Shown here: positions 52,251 through 61,490 of the stretch, in pieces | How the letters are laid out: each line of letters begins with the position of its first letter | How positions within the stretch are numbered: position 1 is the stretch's first letter | Origin: Castellaniella sp. | Lineage (GTDB): Bacteria > Pseudomonadota > Gammaproteobacteria > Burkholderiales > Burkholderiaceae_B | Assembly (NCBI RefSeq): GCF_004321985.1 | Contig: NZ_SCQN01000022.1 | Location: 37,607-101,606 of the forward strand | Reading direction: 5' to 3' | DNA length: 64,000 bases | The notes under the pieces: generated by a model | The model's database searches: none | Seen by the model: the letters and a program-made list of their open reading frames with translations, nothing else | Told to the model about the DNA's origin: nothing | Made by a program: the position numbers and the translations under genes

Positions 52251-53297
52251 ATGAACCGTTTTTTGCCAGAACCCGTTGATCCCCAGGCGTTGAATCCGGA
52301 TGGTCCCGCGCCCGATCGCGGGCCGTTGGGGCTGCTGTTGGTCAATCTGGGAACTCCCGATGCCCCCACGCCGGCGGCGGTGCGCCGCTATCTGGCGGAG
52401 TTCTTATCCGACCCACGCGTAGTGGAACTGCCGCGCTGGCTCTGGCAGATCATCCTGCGTCTGTTCGTGCTCACACGGCGCCCGTCGGTCGTTGCACCCA
52501 AGTATCGATCCATCTGGATGACGCGCGGGTCGCCGCTGATGGTTTATGGCGAGGACCTGCGCGATGGGGTGGCGCAATCCCTTCGGGACCGGGGGATGGC
52601 GGTTCGGGTGGAGCTGGCCATGCGTTACGGGCAACCAGCCGTCGCGGGCGGGTTGCAGAAGTTGCGCGAGGCCGGCTGCGGCCGGATTTTGGTGGCGCCG
52701 CTTTATCCGCAATATGCCTCGGGCACGACCGGCACGGTGGTCGATGTGGTGAATGCCGCCCTGGGCCGCATGCGGCATCAGCCCACGTTGCGTTTCCTGG
52801 ACCGTTTCCATCAGGCGCCCGCCTACCAGGATGCGTTGTATCGCGCTGTGCAGACGCACTGGCGTGAGGCCGGCAAACCGGATCGGCTGCTGCTCAGCTT
52901 CCATGGCCTGCCGCAGCAGGCGGTGCGCCAGGGCGACCCGTATTTTCGGGATTGCATGCAGACCGCGCAGACCTTGCGCGAACGCCTGGGGCCGGATGGG
53001 AGGCTGCTGCATGTGACCTTCCAGAGCCGTTTCGGAGCGGCGCCCTGGCTGCAGCCCTACACCCAACCCACCCTGGAGTCCTGGGGTAGGGAGGGGGTTG
53101 CGACCGTGGACGTGATGTGTCCCGGCTTCGTTGCCGATTGCCTGGAAACTCTGGAAGAAATCAACATGGGGTGTCGCGAGGCGTTCCTGGCATCTGGCGG
53201 GCAGGCGTTCCGTTATATCCCCTGTCTGAATGCCGAGCCGCAATGGGTCGACGGGTTCGCGGGCCTTCTGGCGGATAATCTGGCCGGTTGGCGGTGA
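52251..53297 (+). CDS. hemH: Ferrochelatase
   Basis: HemH inserts Fe2+ into protoporphyrin IX, the last step of haem synthesis. The 348-residue protein has the N-terminal LLVNLGTPDAPTPAAVRRYL, the PLYPQYASGTTGTV substrate segment, the catalytic-His motif LLSFHGLPQQAV (about 212-223) and FQSRFG near 260. It sits between hrcA and grpE, behind the hrcA terminator. Confidence 0.97.
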   Translation: MNRFLPEPVDPQALNPDGPAPDRGPLGLLLVNLGTPDAPTPAAVRRYLAEFLSDPRVVELPRWLWQIILRLFVLTRRPSVVAPKYRSIWMTRGSPLMVYGEDLRDGVAQSLRDRGMAVRVELAMRYGQPAVAGGLQKLREAGCGRILVAPLYPQYASGTTGTVVDVVNAALGRMRHQPTLRFLDRFHQAPAYQDALYRAVQTHWREAGKPDRLLLSFHGLPQQAVRQGDPYFRDCMQTAQTLRERLGPDGRLLHVTFQSRFGAAPWLQPYTQPTLESWGREGVATVDVMCPGFVADCLETLEEINMGCREAFLASGGQAFRYIPCLNAEPQWVDGFAGLLADNLAGWR

Positions 53298-53336
53298 CGG
53301 CCGGCGGCGAGCAGTTGGCGCCCCGTCGCTGGAGAC

Positions 53337-53362
53337 CTTGAAGAATCTTGGGTAGTCCCCAT
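53337..53362 (+). promoter_or_regulatory. Sigma-32 (RpoH) heat-shock promoter of grpE
   Basis: CTTGAAG (53337-53343), 13 nt, CCCCAT (53357-53362): near-perfect agreement with the E. coli RpoH consensus. The start of transcription would be near 53370, 33 nt before the grpE ATG. Confidence 0.8.
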
Positions 53363-53402
53363 CTTTTGACTATTCGCATCCTATCGTTTTGGAGATTTCA
53401 GT

Positions 53403-53990
53403 ATGTCGGCACCACAGGAAGACCAGGACCCTCAGGCCCCGCTCAGCCCGCAGGCGCAGGATGCCGCGTCCGCAGGTGGCGCCTCCCCGTCTCCTGGAGC
53501 AACCGAAGGCCAGTCGGCCATCCCGGAGGACAATCTGGGGGCTTTGCTCACCGAGGCTCAGGCCAAGATCGCGGACTATCACGACCAGTTGTTGCGGGCA
53601 CACGCAGAGGTCGAGAACGTCCGGCGTCGGGCCCAGGATGACGTCTCCAAGGCTCGTAAGTTCGGCACGGAGTCATTTGCCGAGAGCCTGATCCCGGTGC
53701 GCGACAGCCTGGAGGCGGCGCTGGCCCATGGAGACCAGAGCGTTGAAGACTGGCAGAAAGGCGTGGAGTCCACGCTGCGCCAGCTGAACAATGCCTTCGA
53801 GCGCAACCAGATGCATGAGATCGCGCCGGCGCCGGGCGACGCCTTTGACCCCCATCGACACCAGGCCATCTCTACCATGCCTTCGGAACATGCCGAGGGC
53901 ACCGTGGCGCAGACGCTGCAGAAAGGCTATCTGATTGCCGACCGCGTACTTCGACCAGCGCTGGTCATGGTGTCGGCCGGGCAGGCTTGA
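53403..53990 (+). CDS. grpE: Nucleotide exchange factor GrpE
   Basis: GrpE releases ADP from DnaK. The 195-residue protein has a disordered acidic/Pro/Gln-rich N-terminus (to about 45), a long dimerising helix (AKIADYHDQLLRAHAEVENV) and the C-terminal beta-domain with FDPHRHQAI and GTVAQTLQKGYLIADRVLRPA. GGAG precedes the ATG by a normal distance. First of the grpE-dnaK-dnaJ series. Confidence 0.97.
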   Translation: MSAPQEDQDPQAPLSPQAQDAASAGGASPSPGATEGQSAIPEDNLGALLTEAQAKIADYHDQLLRAHAEVENVRRRAQDDVSKARKFGTESFAESLIPVRDSLEAALAHGDQSVEDWQKGVESTLRQLNNAFERNQMHEIAPAPGDAFDPHRHQAISTMPSEHAEGTVAQTLQKGYLIADRVLRPALVMVSAGQA

Positions 53991-54005
53991 TCGGACGGCA
54001 CCGGG

Positions 54006-54033
54006 CTTGAAATTGCACGAGCTGCCTCCATTT
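54006..54033 (+). promoter_or_regulatory. Sigma-32 (RpoH) heat-shock promoter of dnaK
   Basis: CTTGAAA (54006-54012), 13 nt, CTCCATTT (54026-54033), one mismatch from the CCCCATnT consensus. Spacing equals that of the grpE promoter. A leader of about 50 nt precedes the dnaK ATG. Confidence 0.78.
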
Positions 54034-54092
54034 AGGAAACAACGGCAGGATCAGCCTGCCCCCCCATTCAAACATCGACAGGATTCACTAAC

Positions 54093-56048
54093 ATGAGCAA
54101 GATCATCGGGATCGACCTGGGCACGACCAATAGCTGCGTGGCGGTGCTGGACGGGTCCAAGGTCCGCATCATCGAAAACTCCGAAGGCGCGCGCACTACG
54201 CCGTCCATTGTGGCCTACATGCCGGACGGCGAGATTCTGGTGGGCGCCCCCGCCAAGCGCCAGGCTGTCACCAATCCCAAGAACACGGTTTATGCGGCGA
54301 AACGCCTGATCGGGCGCAAGTACGACGAAAAGTATGTGCAGAAGGACATCAGCCTGATGCCGTTCAAGATCGTCAAGGCCGATAACGGCGACGCCTGGGT
54401 CGAAGCCCAGGACAAGAAGCTGGCACCGCCTCAGGTGTCGGCCGAAGTCCTGCGCAAGATGAAAAAGACTGCCGAAGACTATCTGGGCGAGGAAGTGACC
54501 GAGGCTGTGATCACGGTGCCGGCCTACTTCAACGACAGCCAGCGTCAGGCGACCAAGGACGCCGGTCGTATCGCCGGGCTGGACGTCAAGCGCATCATCA
54601 ACGAGCCCACGGCGGCAGCGCTGGCCTTTGGCCTGGACAAGTCCGAGAAGGGCGACCGCAAGATTGCCGTCTATGACTTGGGCGGGGGCACGTTTGACGT
54701 GTCCATCATCGAAATCGCCGATGTGGATGGTGACAAGCAGTTTGAAGTGCTCTCCACCAACGGGGATACCTTCCTGGGTGGTGAAGACTTCGACCGCCGC
54801 ATCATCGACTACATCATCGCCGAGTTCAAGAAGGAATCCGGCGTTGATCTGTCCAAGGATGTGCTGGCCCTGCAACGCCTGAAGGAAGCCGCTGAAAAGG
54901 CAAAGATCGAGCTGTCCTCGACCCAACAGACCGAGATCAACCTGCCCTACATCACGGCGGATGCCTCGGGCCCGAAGCACCTGAACCTGAAGATTACGCG
55001 CTCCAAGCTCGAAGCTCTGGTCGAGGATCTGATCGAACGCACCATCGAACCGTGCCGCGTGGCCATCAAGGACGCGGGCGTGAAGGTGTCTGACATCGAC
55101 GACGTGATCCTGGTGGGGGGTATGAGCCGCATGCCCAAGGTCCAGGACAAGGTGAAGGAATTCTTCGGCCGTGATCCGCGCAAGGACGTGAACCCCGACG
55201 AGGCCGTGGCCGCTGGCGCCGCGATCCAGGGTTCCGTGCTGTCGGGCGACCGCAAGGACGTGCTGCTGCTGGACGTCACTCCGCTGTCTTTGGGGATCGA
55301 AACCCTGGGCGGCGTGATGACCAAGATGATCAAGAAGAACACCACGATCCCGACGCGGTTCTCACAGGTGTTCTCCACGGCGGATGACAATCAGCCGGCT
55401 GTGACCATCAAGGTCTACCAGGGTGAACGCGAAGTGGCGGCTGGCAACAAGGCGCTGGGCGAGTTCAACCTGGAAGGCATCCCGCCGGCGGCGCGCGGCC
55501 TGCCGCAGATCGAGGTCACTTTCGACATCGATGCGAACGGCATTTTGCATGTGTCGGCCAAGGACAAGGGCACCGGCAAGGAAAACAAGATCACGATCAA
55601 GGCCAACTCGGGTCTGAGTGAGGATGAGATCCAGCGCATGGTGCAGGACGCCGAAGCCAATGCCGAGGAAGACCACCGAGTGGCCGAACTGGCCCAGACC
55701 CGTAATCAGGCGGATGGGCTGGTGCATGCCACGCGCAAGTCGCTGACCGAATATGGCGACAAGCTCGAGGCCTCCGAGAAGGAAGCCATCGACGCGGCCA
55801 TCAAGGATCTGGAAGAAGCGGCGCGCGGCGACGACAAGGCAGCCATCGATGCCAAGGTCGAGGCGCTGTCCACGGCTTCGCAGAAGCTGGGCGAGAAGAT
55901 GTACGCCGACATGCAGGCGAAATCGGCGGCCGAGGGGGCTGCGGGTGGTGCTGCAGGTGCTGCTGCGGGTTCTGCTTCGGGCGATGCTGGAAAGCCGGCC
56001 CAGGACGATGTCGTGGACGCCGACTTCAAGGAAGTCAAACGCGACTGA
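54093..56048 (+). CDS. dnaK: Chaperone protein DnaK (Hsp70)
   Basis: ATP-driven Hsp70 chaperone. The 651-residue protein has the ATPase start [18 protein letters not shown], phosphate loops [13 protein letters not shown] and [13 protein letters not shown], a linker near 385-395 ([16 protein letters not shown]), the peptide-binding beta-domain and a helical lid, ending in the Gly/Ala-rich tail with the EVK-type terminus ([10 protein letters not shown]). Complete. Partner genes grpE and dnaJ flank it. Confidence 0.99.
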   Translation: MSKIIGIDLGTTNSCVAVLDGSKVRIIENSEGARTTPSIVAYMPDGEILVGAPAKRQAVTNPKNTVYAAKRLIGRKYDEKYVQKDISLMPFKIVKADNGDAWVEAQDKKLAPPQVSAEVLRKMKKTAEDYLGEEVTEAVITVPAYFNDSQRQATKDAGRIAGLDVKRIINEPTAAALAFGLDKSEKGDRKIAVYDLGGGTFDVSIIEIADVDGDKQFEVLSTNGDTFLGGEDFDRRIIDYIIAEFKKESGVDLSKDVLALQRLKEAAEKAKIELSSTQQTEINLPYITADASGPKHLNLKITRSKLEALVEDLIERTIEPCRVAIKDAGVKVSDIDDVILVGGMSRMPKVQDKVKEFFGRDPRKDVNPDEAVAAGAAIQGSVLSGDRKDVLLLDVTPLSLGIETLGGVMTKMIKKNTTIPTRFSQVFSTADDNQPAVTIKVYQGEREVAAGNKALGEFNLEGIPPAARGLPQIEVTFDIDANGILHVSAKDKGTGKENKITIKANSGLSEDEIQRMVQDAEANAEEDHRVAELAQTRNQADGLVHATRKSLTEYGDKLEASEKEAIDAAIKDLEEAARGDDKAAIDAKVEALSTASQKLGEKMYADMQAKSAAEGAAGGAAGAAAGSASGDAGKPAQDDVVDADFKEVKRD

Positions 56049-56074
56049 GCCTCCTTTTTGGGGTGAAAAGCGCG

Positions 56075-56106
56075 TGCCCGGCGATGGTCTTGTGCCTCGC
56101 CGGGCA
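56075..56106 (+). other. Stem-loop between dnaK and dnaJ
   Basis: TGCCCGGCGA and TCGCCGGGCA form a perfect 10-bp stem around a 12-nt loop, without a T run. It may act as an mRNA-processing or stability element or a partial terminator that sets a lower DnaJ:DnaK ratio. Confidence 0.6.
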
Positions 56107-56148
56107 TGATTTCTGAACCGAGCAGCCTTTTGCAGACGAACGACATCC

Positions 56149-57276
56149 ATGTCAAAACGAGATTTTTACGAGGTTCTGGGCATTGCGAAGAATGCCTCGG
56201 ATGACGAGATCCGCAAGTCCTACCGCAAGCTGGCGATGAAATATCACCCGGATCGCAATCCGGGCAGCAAGGAGGCCGAGGATAAGTTCAAAGAGGCCAA
56301 GGAAGCCTACGAGGTCCTGTCCGATGCGGAAAAGCGCGCGGCGTATGACCGTTTCGGGCATGCGGGCGTGGATCCGAATGCGGCGGGTGCCGGCATGGGC
56401 GGGGCGGGCGGCTTTGCCGACGCCTTCGGCGACATTTTCGGCGAGATCTTCGGTGGCGCGGGTGGCCGCCGGGGCGGCGGCGGGCCTCAGGTGTATCGGG
56501 GAGCCGACCTGAAGTACTCGCTGGAGATCAGCCTGGAGCAGGCCGCCAACGGCTTTGACACCGAGATTCGAATCCCGAGCTGGGACCCTTGTGACACCTG
56601 TCATGGGTCGGGTGCCAAGCCGGGCACCAAACCGCGCACCTGCCATACCTGCGGAGGCAGCGGCGCCGTCCGCATGCAGCAGGGTTTCTTCAGTGTGCAG
56701 CAGACCTGCCCGACCTGCCATGGCACAGGCAAGGAAATCACCGATCCATGCCCCGAGTGCGACGGTGTGGGACGGATCCGCAAGAACAAGACCCTGCAGG
56801 TGAAGATCCCTGCCGGGATCGACGACGGCATGCGCATCCGCTCGTCCGGCAATGGCGAGCCCGGTGTCAACGGCGGGCCAGCCGGCGATTTGTATGTGGA
56901 GATCCGCATCAAGCCTCACGGGATCTTCCAGCGCGACGGTGAGGATCTGCACTGCGAACTTACCATTCCGTTCACGACTGCGGCGCTGGGCGGCACGCTG
57001 GAGGTGCCGACGCTGGCCGGGCGCGGTGAGATCACCATCCCTGAGGGCACCCAGGCAGGCAAGACGTTCCGGCTGCGTGGCAAGGGTGTCAAGGGAATCC
57101 GTTCCAGCTACCCGGGCGACCTGTATTGCCATGTCACGGTCGAGACGCCCGTGCGCCTGAACGATGAACAGAAAGCGCTGTTGCGCCAGTTCGAGGCGTC
57201 GCTGAGCAACGGTGGCGACCGCCATTCGCCCAAGAGCGAATCCTGGACGGATAAGGTCAAGAATTTCTTTTCGTGA
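56149..57276 (+). CDS. dnaJ: Chaperone protein DnaJ (Hsp40)
   Basis: J-domain cochaperone that delivers substrates to DnaK and stimulates its ATPase. The 375-residue class A protein has HPD at 33-35, a Gly/Phe-rich linker (about 70-112), four CxxCxGxG zinc motifs starting with CDTCHGSG at 148-155, then two beta-domains and a C-terminal helix. It is 100 nt after dnaK, across the stem-loop. Confidence 0.99.
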   Translation: MSKRDFYEVLGIAKNASDDEIRKSYRKLAMKYHPDRNPGSKEAEDKFKEAKEAYEVLSDAEKRAAYDRFGHAGVDPNAAGAGMGGAGGFADAFGDIFGEIFGGAGGRRGGGGPQVYRGADLKYSLEISLEQAANGFDTEIRIPSWDPCDTCHGSGAKPGTKPRTCHTCGGSGAVRMQQGFFSVQQTCPTCHGTGKEITDPCPECDGVGRIRKNKTLQVKIPAGIDDGMRIRSSGNGEPGVNGGPAGDLYVEIRIKPHGIFQRDGEDLHCELTIPFTTAALGGTLEVPTLAGRGEITIPEGTQAGKTFRLRGKGVKGIRSSYPGDLYCHVTVETPVRLNDEQKALLRQFEASLSNGGDRHSPKSESWTDKVKNFFS

Positions 57277-57328
57277 AGGATTTGTGACGGCCAGCGGCCG
57301 TGCGTAGGCAGGTCTTGGTTTGCAGCAG

Positions 57329-57361
57329 GCCCCTGAAGATTGCTTCAGGGGCTTCTTTTTT
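57329..57361 (+). terminator. Intrinsic terminator of the dnaK-dnaJ unit
   Basis: GCCCCTGAAG and CTTCAGGGGC pair with a 4-nt loop, followed by TTCTTTTTT. It lies about 52 nt after the dnaJ stop. Confidence 0.92.
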
Positions 57362-57489
57362 GTCTAGCGCCTGGCGGCCCTGAATTCAGGTACTTGTCTA
57401 TCCTCCGATCGGCAGGCCACCGTTCGTTTTGATCTCGTTCAGAGTGAAGCTGGTGACGATTTTCGTCATGCGGCCTGCGGAAGTAGCGG

Positions 57490-60279
57490 TTAGCGTTTAG
57501 CAAGTTCGCTGGGTGGCGCCGCAGCAATGGCGATGGTCAGGGCATCTGGCTTGAGCAAGTCCCGCATCGCCGCATTGACCTGTTCGGCCTTCAGACTCTT
57601 CAACTGGTCGATGATGTGCTGCTGCCAGGCAAAGCTGCGTCCGGTGTCCAGATAGTCGCTCCATCGGTTGGTGACGTACGCGTCGCTGGAGCGCCCAAGC
57701 TGCAGGTAGTTCAGCAGCGATTTGACGCCCTGATCTACCTGAGCCTGGGTAAAGCCGGTCTGAAGCGCCGCATCCAGCGTATCCCGGACCGCGCGTTCCA
57801 GCGATGCCGCGTTCTGGGGCGCCATGCTGGCGAAGAATGTCCAGTTCCCCGACGGTTCCCACGATGACACGTTCAGGCTGCTGCCGACACTGTATGACAG
57901 CCCGTCCTTGACCCGCACGCGCTTCCAGAGCAGCGAATCCTCGGATCCGCCCAGCAGGTAGTTGGCCAGCATCAGGGCCGGCCAGCGGGGGTCGGTGTCC
58001 TGAAGCTTGACGGGCAGCGTGGCGCGGTAGTCGGCGTTCGCCTTCCCGGGCGTGGGGATGTGGAAGACCTTTGGCTTCATCGCGTACCATGGATTGGGGA
58101 TGCGCTGGTAGGGCGGCGCCTCGCGCCAGCCATTCAGGTCGGCTTTCAGGTGTTGTGTGACCGCGGCCGGGTCGAAATCGCCTACTGCAGACAGGCTGAT
58201 GTTGCCTGCCCCATAGAACGTATCGTGGAAGTGCTGCAGGTCCTGCGGGGTCAGCGCCTTGGCCCATGCAAGCGTCTGCTGCGGCGTGGGTTCGTAGCGG
58301 ATGTCATCCGGTTTCCAGGGCTGGTCGTGCCGGTCCAGCGCGTTGCGCACCAGGAAATCCGGGTTGGACGATCGATTTTCGATGTTGACCGTCAGGCTGC
58401 GTTGGATCTTCGCCAGCTCGTCCGCGGGGAAGGATGCGTCGCGCAGCAAATGGAAGGTCAGATCCAGCAGGGCCGGGAATTGTTCGCGGCCACTGGCGAG
58501 CCGCGCACTCAGCACGTTGCCGTCGCCGCTGAAGGACAGTTCAGCATCCAGCGTATTGAGCCGGTCGTCGATCTGTTGCCGGGTCAGATCAGGGGTGCCG
58601 CGATTGAGCATCGCCGCCGTGACTTCGGGAATCAGATTCAGCCCGCGCATCTGGTCCACCGTCCCGAAGCGAAGCTGCAAAACCGCCTGGACACGTCCGC
58701 CGGCAGAGGGCTTGGGCAGCAGCGCCAGCGCGACGGGGCCGTTGGCGAGTTTCAGCGTGCTGCGCTGCGTTGCAGAATCGATGGCTTGTGGGCTAGTGTC
58801 GAACACAGCGATCGTAGGTCGCGTCGTTCCGGTCTGCAGTTTCTGGATCCAGGGTCCCAGGTCCGGAGCTGGTGCCGGTGGGGCATATTTGGGTGCGGCC
58901 GTCGGCAGATAAAGACCGCTGGTGCGGTTGCTGGGCAACAGCCAGGTTTTCAGTTGGTTGCGGACGGTATCCAGCGTCAGGGCCTGCACGCGCAGCTTCT
59001 TGATGAAGAAGAGCCTCCAGTCGCCCAGCGCCACGGCGTCGGACAGCGCATCGGCAAGGCTGGCCGACTGGTTGTAGGTCTGCTTCCATTGGTTCAGCCA
59101 TGTCGTCCGGGCCCGTGTGAGCGAGGCCTCATCCAGTTTGCCGATGCCGTCCGATTCCAGGGTGGTTTCCAGCGTGTGAAGCGCCGCCTGGGCATCGGTG
59201 CCGGGTTGGAGCTGTGCCCCGAAGACCATGTAGCCGGGTTGCTTCATGGGCCGCGCGAAGCCAAATACGGTGCTGGCCTCGCCGCTTTGGACCAGGGCCT
59301 GGTACAGCGGCCCGGAAGGACTGTCGGCCAACATGTTGCTGCCGATCGATAGTGCCGTGAAGGCGTCGCTGGCGGCTTCCGGGATATGGTATTCCGCAAC
59401 TGCGATGGGGCTGTCGCCGATACGGTGCAGTGTCACGGCTCGCGCACCCTGTTGCACGGGCTCCACGGTGTATTCGCGGGGCAGGACGCGCGTGGCTCTG
59501 GGCATGGATCCGAAGGCCTGGGCGATCCATTGCAGCGTCTGGTTCGGATCGAAGTTTCCGGTGACGATCAGGACTGCGTTGTCCGGCTGGTAGTATCGGT
59601 GGTAGAAGGCGCGCAACTGCGCCACGTCCACGTGTTCCACGTCCGAGCGCGCACCCACGACGGCCCGTCCGTAGGGATGCCAGACGTAGGCCGCTGCATT
59701 CGTCTGTTGCAGCAGGGTGCTGAACGCGCTGTTTTCGTCACGCTCCATTTCGTTGCGGACCACGGTCATCTCGGCATCCAGATCCGCCTTGGTGATCGGG
59801 GAGTTCAGCATGGCGTCGGCCTGCCAGCTCAGGAACCAGCGCAGCGTTTTCGGGTCGCTGGCGAATGTGGCGTAGAAGTTGGTCAGGTCCACGCTAGTGG
59901 AACCGTTGGCCGCAAGGCCTCGGCGAGCGAATTCCGCCAGGGCGTTGGGGTGCGTGGGTGTTCCGCGGAACAACAGATGCTCCAGCAGGTGCGCCATACC
60001 CGTCTCGCCCGGTCCCTCGTTGCGCGAGCCGACGCGGTAGCTCATGTTGACCGTGGTCTGTGCGCGCGAATCATCGGGCGCCAGCAGGACGGTCAGGCCA
60101 TTGTCCAGCGTGTATTCCGTCACCCCCTGGATGAGCACGACCTCGTGGATGCCTTTGGGCAGTGACGCCGCTGCTGTTGCCGGTGGCAGGGTTCTGGCGG
60201 GTTGCGCCGGCGCAGCCTGGCCGGCGGCCGGCAGCAACAGCAGGGCGATCAGGAGGGAGAGCGTCTTGAAAAATGTCAT
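57490..60279 (-). CDS. Periplasmic M16-family zinc protease with two peptidase modules
   Basis: A 929-residue pitrilysin-type protease. The signal peptide (FKTLSLLIALLLLPAAGQA) ends near residue 23. The N-terminal module has the inverted zinc motif HLLEH at 97-101 and the downstream ligand region EMTVVRNEMERDENSAFSTL; the C-terminal module (from about 480) has the same fold without a zinc motif, as in PqqL/PMBA-type two-module enzymes. It may degrade peptides or cofactor precursors in the periplasm. A much longer in-frame start at 60843 is rejected because the signal peptide lies at 60279. Confidence 0.92.
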   Translation of the reverse strand: MTFFKTLSLLIALLLLPAAGQAAPAQPARTLPPATAAASLPKGIHEVVLIQGVTEYTLDNGLTVLLAPDDSRAQTTVNMSYRVGSRNEGPGETGMAHLLEHLLFRGTPTHPNALAEFARRGLAANGSTSVDLTNFYATFASDPKTLRWFLSWQADAMLNSPITKADLDAEMTVVRNEMERDENSAFSTLLQQTNAAAYVWHPYGRAVVGARSDVEHVDVAQLRAFYHRYYQPDNAVLIVTGNFDPNQTLQWIAQAFGSMPRATRVLPREYTVEPVQQGARAVTLHRIGDSPIAVAEYHIPEAASDAFTALSIGSNMLADSPSGPLYQALVQSGEASTVFGFARPMKQPGYMVFGAQLQPGTDAQAALHTLETTLESDGIGKLDEASLTRARTTWLNQWKQTYNQSASLADALSDAVALGDWRLFFIKKLRVQALTLDTVRNQLKTWLLPSNRTSGLYLPTAAPKYAPPAPAPDLGPWIQKLQTGTTRPTIAVFDTSPQAIDSATQRSTLKLANGPVALALLPKPSAGGRVQAVLQLRFGTVDQMRGLNLIPEVTAAMLNRGTPDLTRQQIDDRLNTLDAELSFSGDGNVLSARLASGREQFPALLDLTFHLLRDASFPADELAKIQRSLTVNIENRSSNPDFLVRNALDRHDQPWKPDDIRYEPTPQQTLAWAKALTPQDLQHFHDTFYGAGNISLSAVGDFDPAAVTQHLKADLNGWREAPPYQRIPNPWYAMKPKVFHIPTPGKANADYRATLPVKLQDTDPRWPALMLANYLLGGSEDSLLWKRVRVKDGLSYSVGSSLNVSSWEPSGNWTFFASMAPQNAASLERAVRDTLDAALQTGFTQAQVDQGVKSLLNYLQLGRSSDAYVTNRWSDYLDTGRSFAWQQHIIDQLKSLKAEQVNAAMRDLLKPDALTIAIAAAPPSELAKR

Positions 60280-60480
60280 GAGAAACCGCTTGTCGAAAGT
60301 CTGCGCACCGAGAGGTCGGCGTTGGGAATACTGTAGCTTGTTGGCGCGCTGCGTGCCGCGCCAGCCACACCCGGCAGCGGGCCTGTTTGACGGATGATGT
60401 CCCGAATTAGTTCCTCCGAGCCCTTTTGAACGGGGTACGCCAGGTGGACGCCGCCAGCACTTCCCCGATAAGATCGGGCG

Positions 60481-61410
60481 ATGGAAATTCGCCAACTGCG
60501 TTATTTCGTCTGCATCGTGGAGCGCGGCAGCCTGGGCAAGGCTGCGAGGGAGCTTGGTGTGGTGACCTCGGCCCTCAGCCAGCAGGTCAGCCGCCTGGAA
60601 TCGGAGCTGTCCACGCGCCTGTTGCAGCGCACCCACATGGGGGTCATCCCCACGGACGCGGGACTCGCGTTTTTCCGCCAGGCCCAGCTCGCACTGCGCA
60701 ATATCGACGAGGCGGCGCGCGCGGCCCAGCAGGCGCGTCTGTCCGGCTATGTCAGCGTTGGGCTGGCACCCACCACGGCATCGGTCATGGGGCTGCCGCT
60801 CATTCGAGCCATGCGGCAACGTTATCCCGACGTGCGTTTTCATCTCGTGGAGTCGTTGTCAGGACACCTGGCTTCCATGCTCAACGCACGGCAGCTGGAT
60901 CTGGCGATCCTCTTCAACGACGAGGTGGGGCATCGGTGGAGCGTGACACCGCTGCTGGAAGAGAACCTTTATGTGATCGCGGCGCGGGGGTTCGAGCATT
61001 TCCCGCCTGGCCACGAGGTTGCACTGGCGGATCTCGCGGACCTGCCGCTGGCCATGCCCACGCACTTGCACGGGCTGCGCAGCGTGCTCACATCGGTCGC
61101 TGACCGCCAGTCGCTGGGCCTGAAGATCGCTCTCGAAATCGATTCGCTGGCGACGCTCATGGATGTGGTCGGTGCAGGGCTGTTTGCGACGATCCAGCCG
61201 GGAGTGGCCATCCGTCGGGCCGCGCGTGCTGATCTGTGTATGGCCAGGATCTCCGACCCCGGGTTGCTGCGGCGTAACTTGCTGGTCAGCCTGTCCGATG
61301 ATGAGCTGTCGCCGGCGGCGCTGGCCGCGCGCGTCGTGATGCGCGATGTGGCGCGCGACCTTGTGCAGCAGGGAGCGTGGGTCGGTGCGACGGGTATTCA
61401 CGAACCGTGA
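60481..61410 (+). CDS. LysR-family regulator of the tcu genes (putative TcuR)
   Basis: A 309-residue LTTR with the helix-turn-helix at about 3-60 (FVCIVERGSLGKAARELGV, TSALSQQVSRLESELSTRLL) and an effector domain after about 90. It stands 80 nt upstream of tcuA in the same orientation, so it probably responds to tricarballylate or a related acid. The TcuR name is inferred from neighbours only. Confidence 0.88.
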   Translation: MEIRQLRYFVCIVERGSLGKAARELGVVTSALSQQVSRLESELSTRLLQRTHMGVIPTDAGLAFFRQAQLALRNIDEAARAAQQARLSGYVSVGLAPTTASVMGLPLIRAMRQRYPDVRFHLVESLSGHLASMLNARQLDLAILFNDEVGHRWSVTPLLEENLYVIAARGFEHFPPGHEVALADLADLPLAMPTHLHGLRSVLTSVADRQSLGLKIALEIDSLATLMDVVGAGLFATIQPGVAIRRAARADLCMARISDPGLLRRNLLVSLSDDELSPAALAARVVMRDVARDLVQQGAWVGATGIHEP

Positions 61411-61490
61411 ACCCCCGTTGTCCGGCAGCCGCCTAGGCGCCGCGATCGTGTGCGACTATTCTGGAAGGCGTTTCTACAACGGAGGCGTCC

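Noticed and set aside
58060..59352. 430-residue plus-strand frame opposite the M16 protease gene
   Set aside because: Shadow frame in GC-rich coding DNA; Gln/Arg/Gly-rich, no family motifs, no ribosome-binding site.
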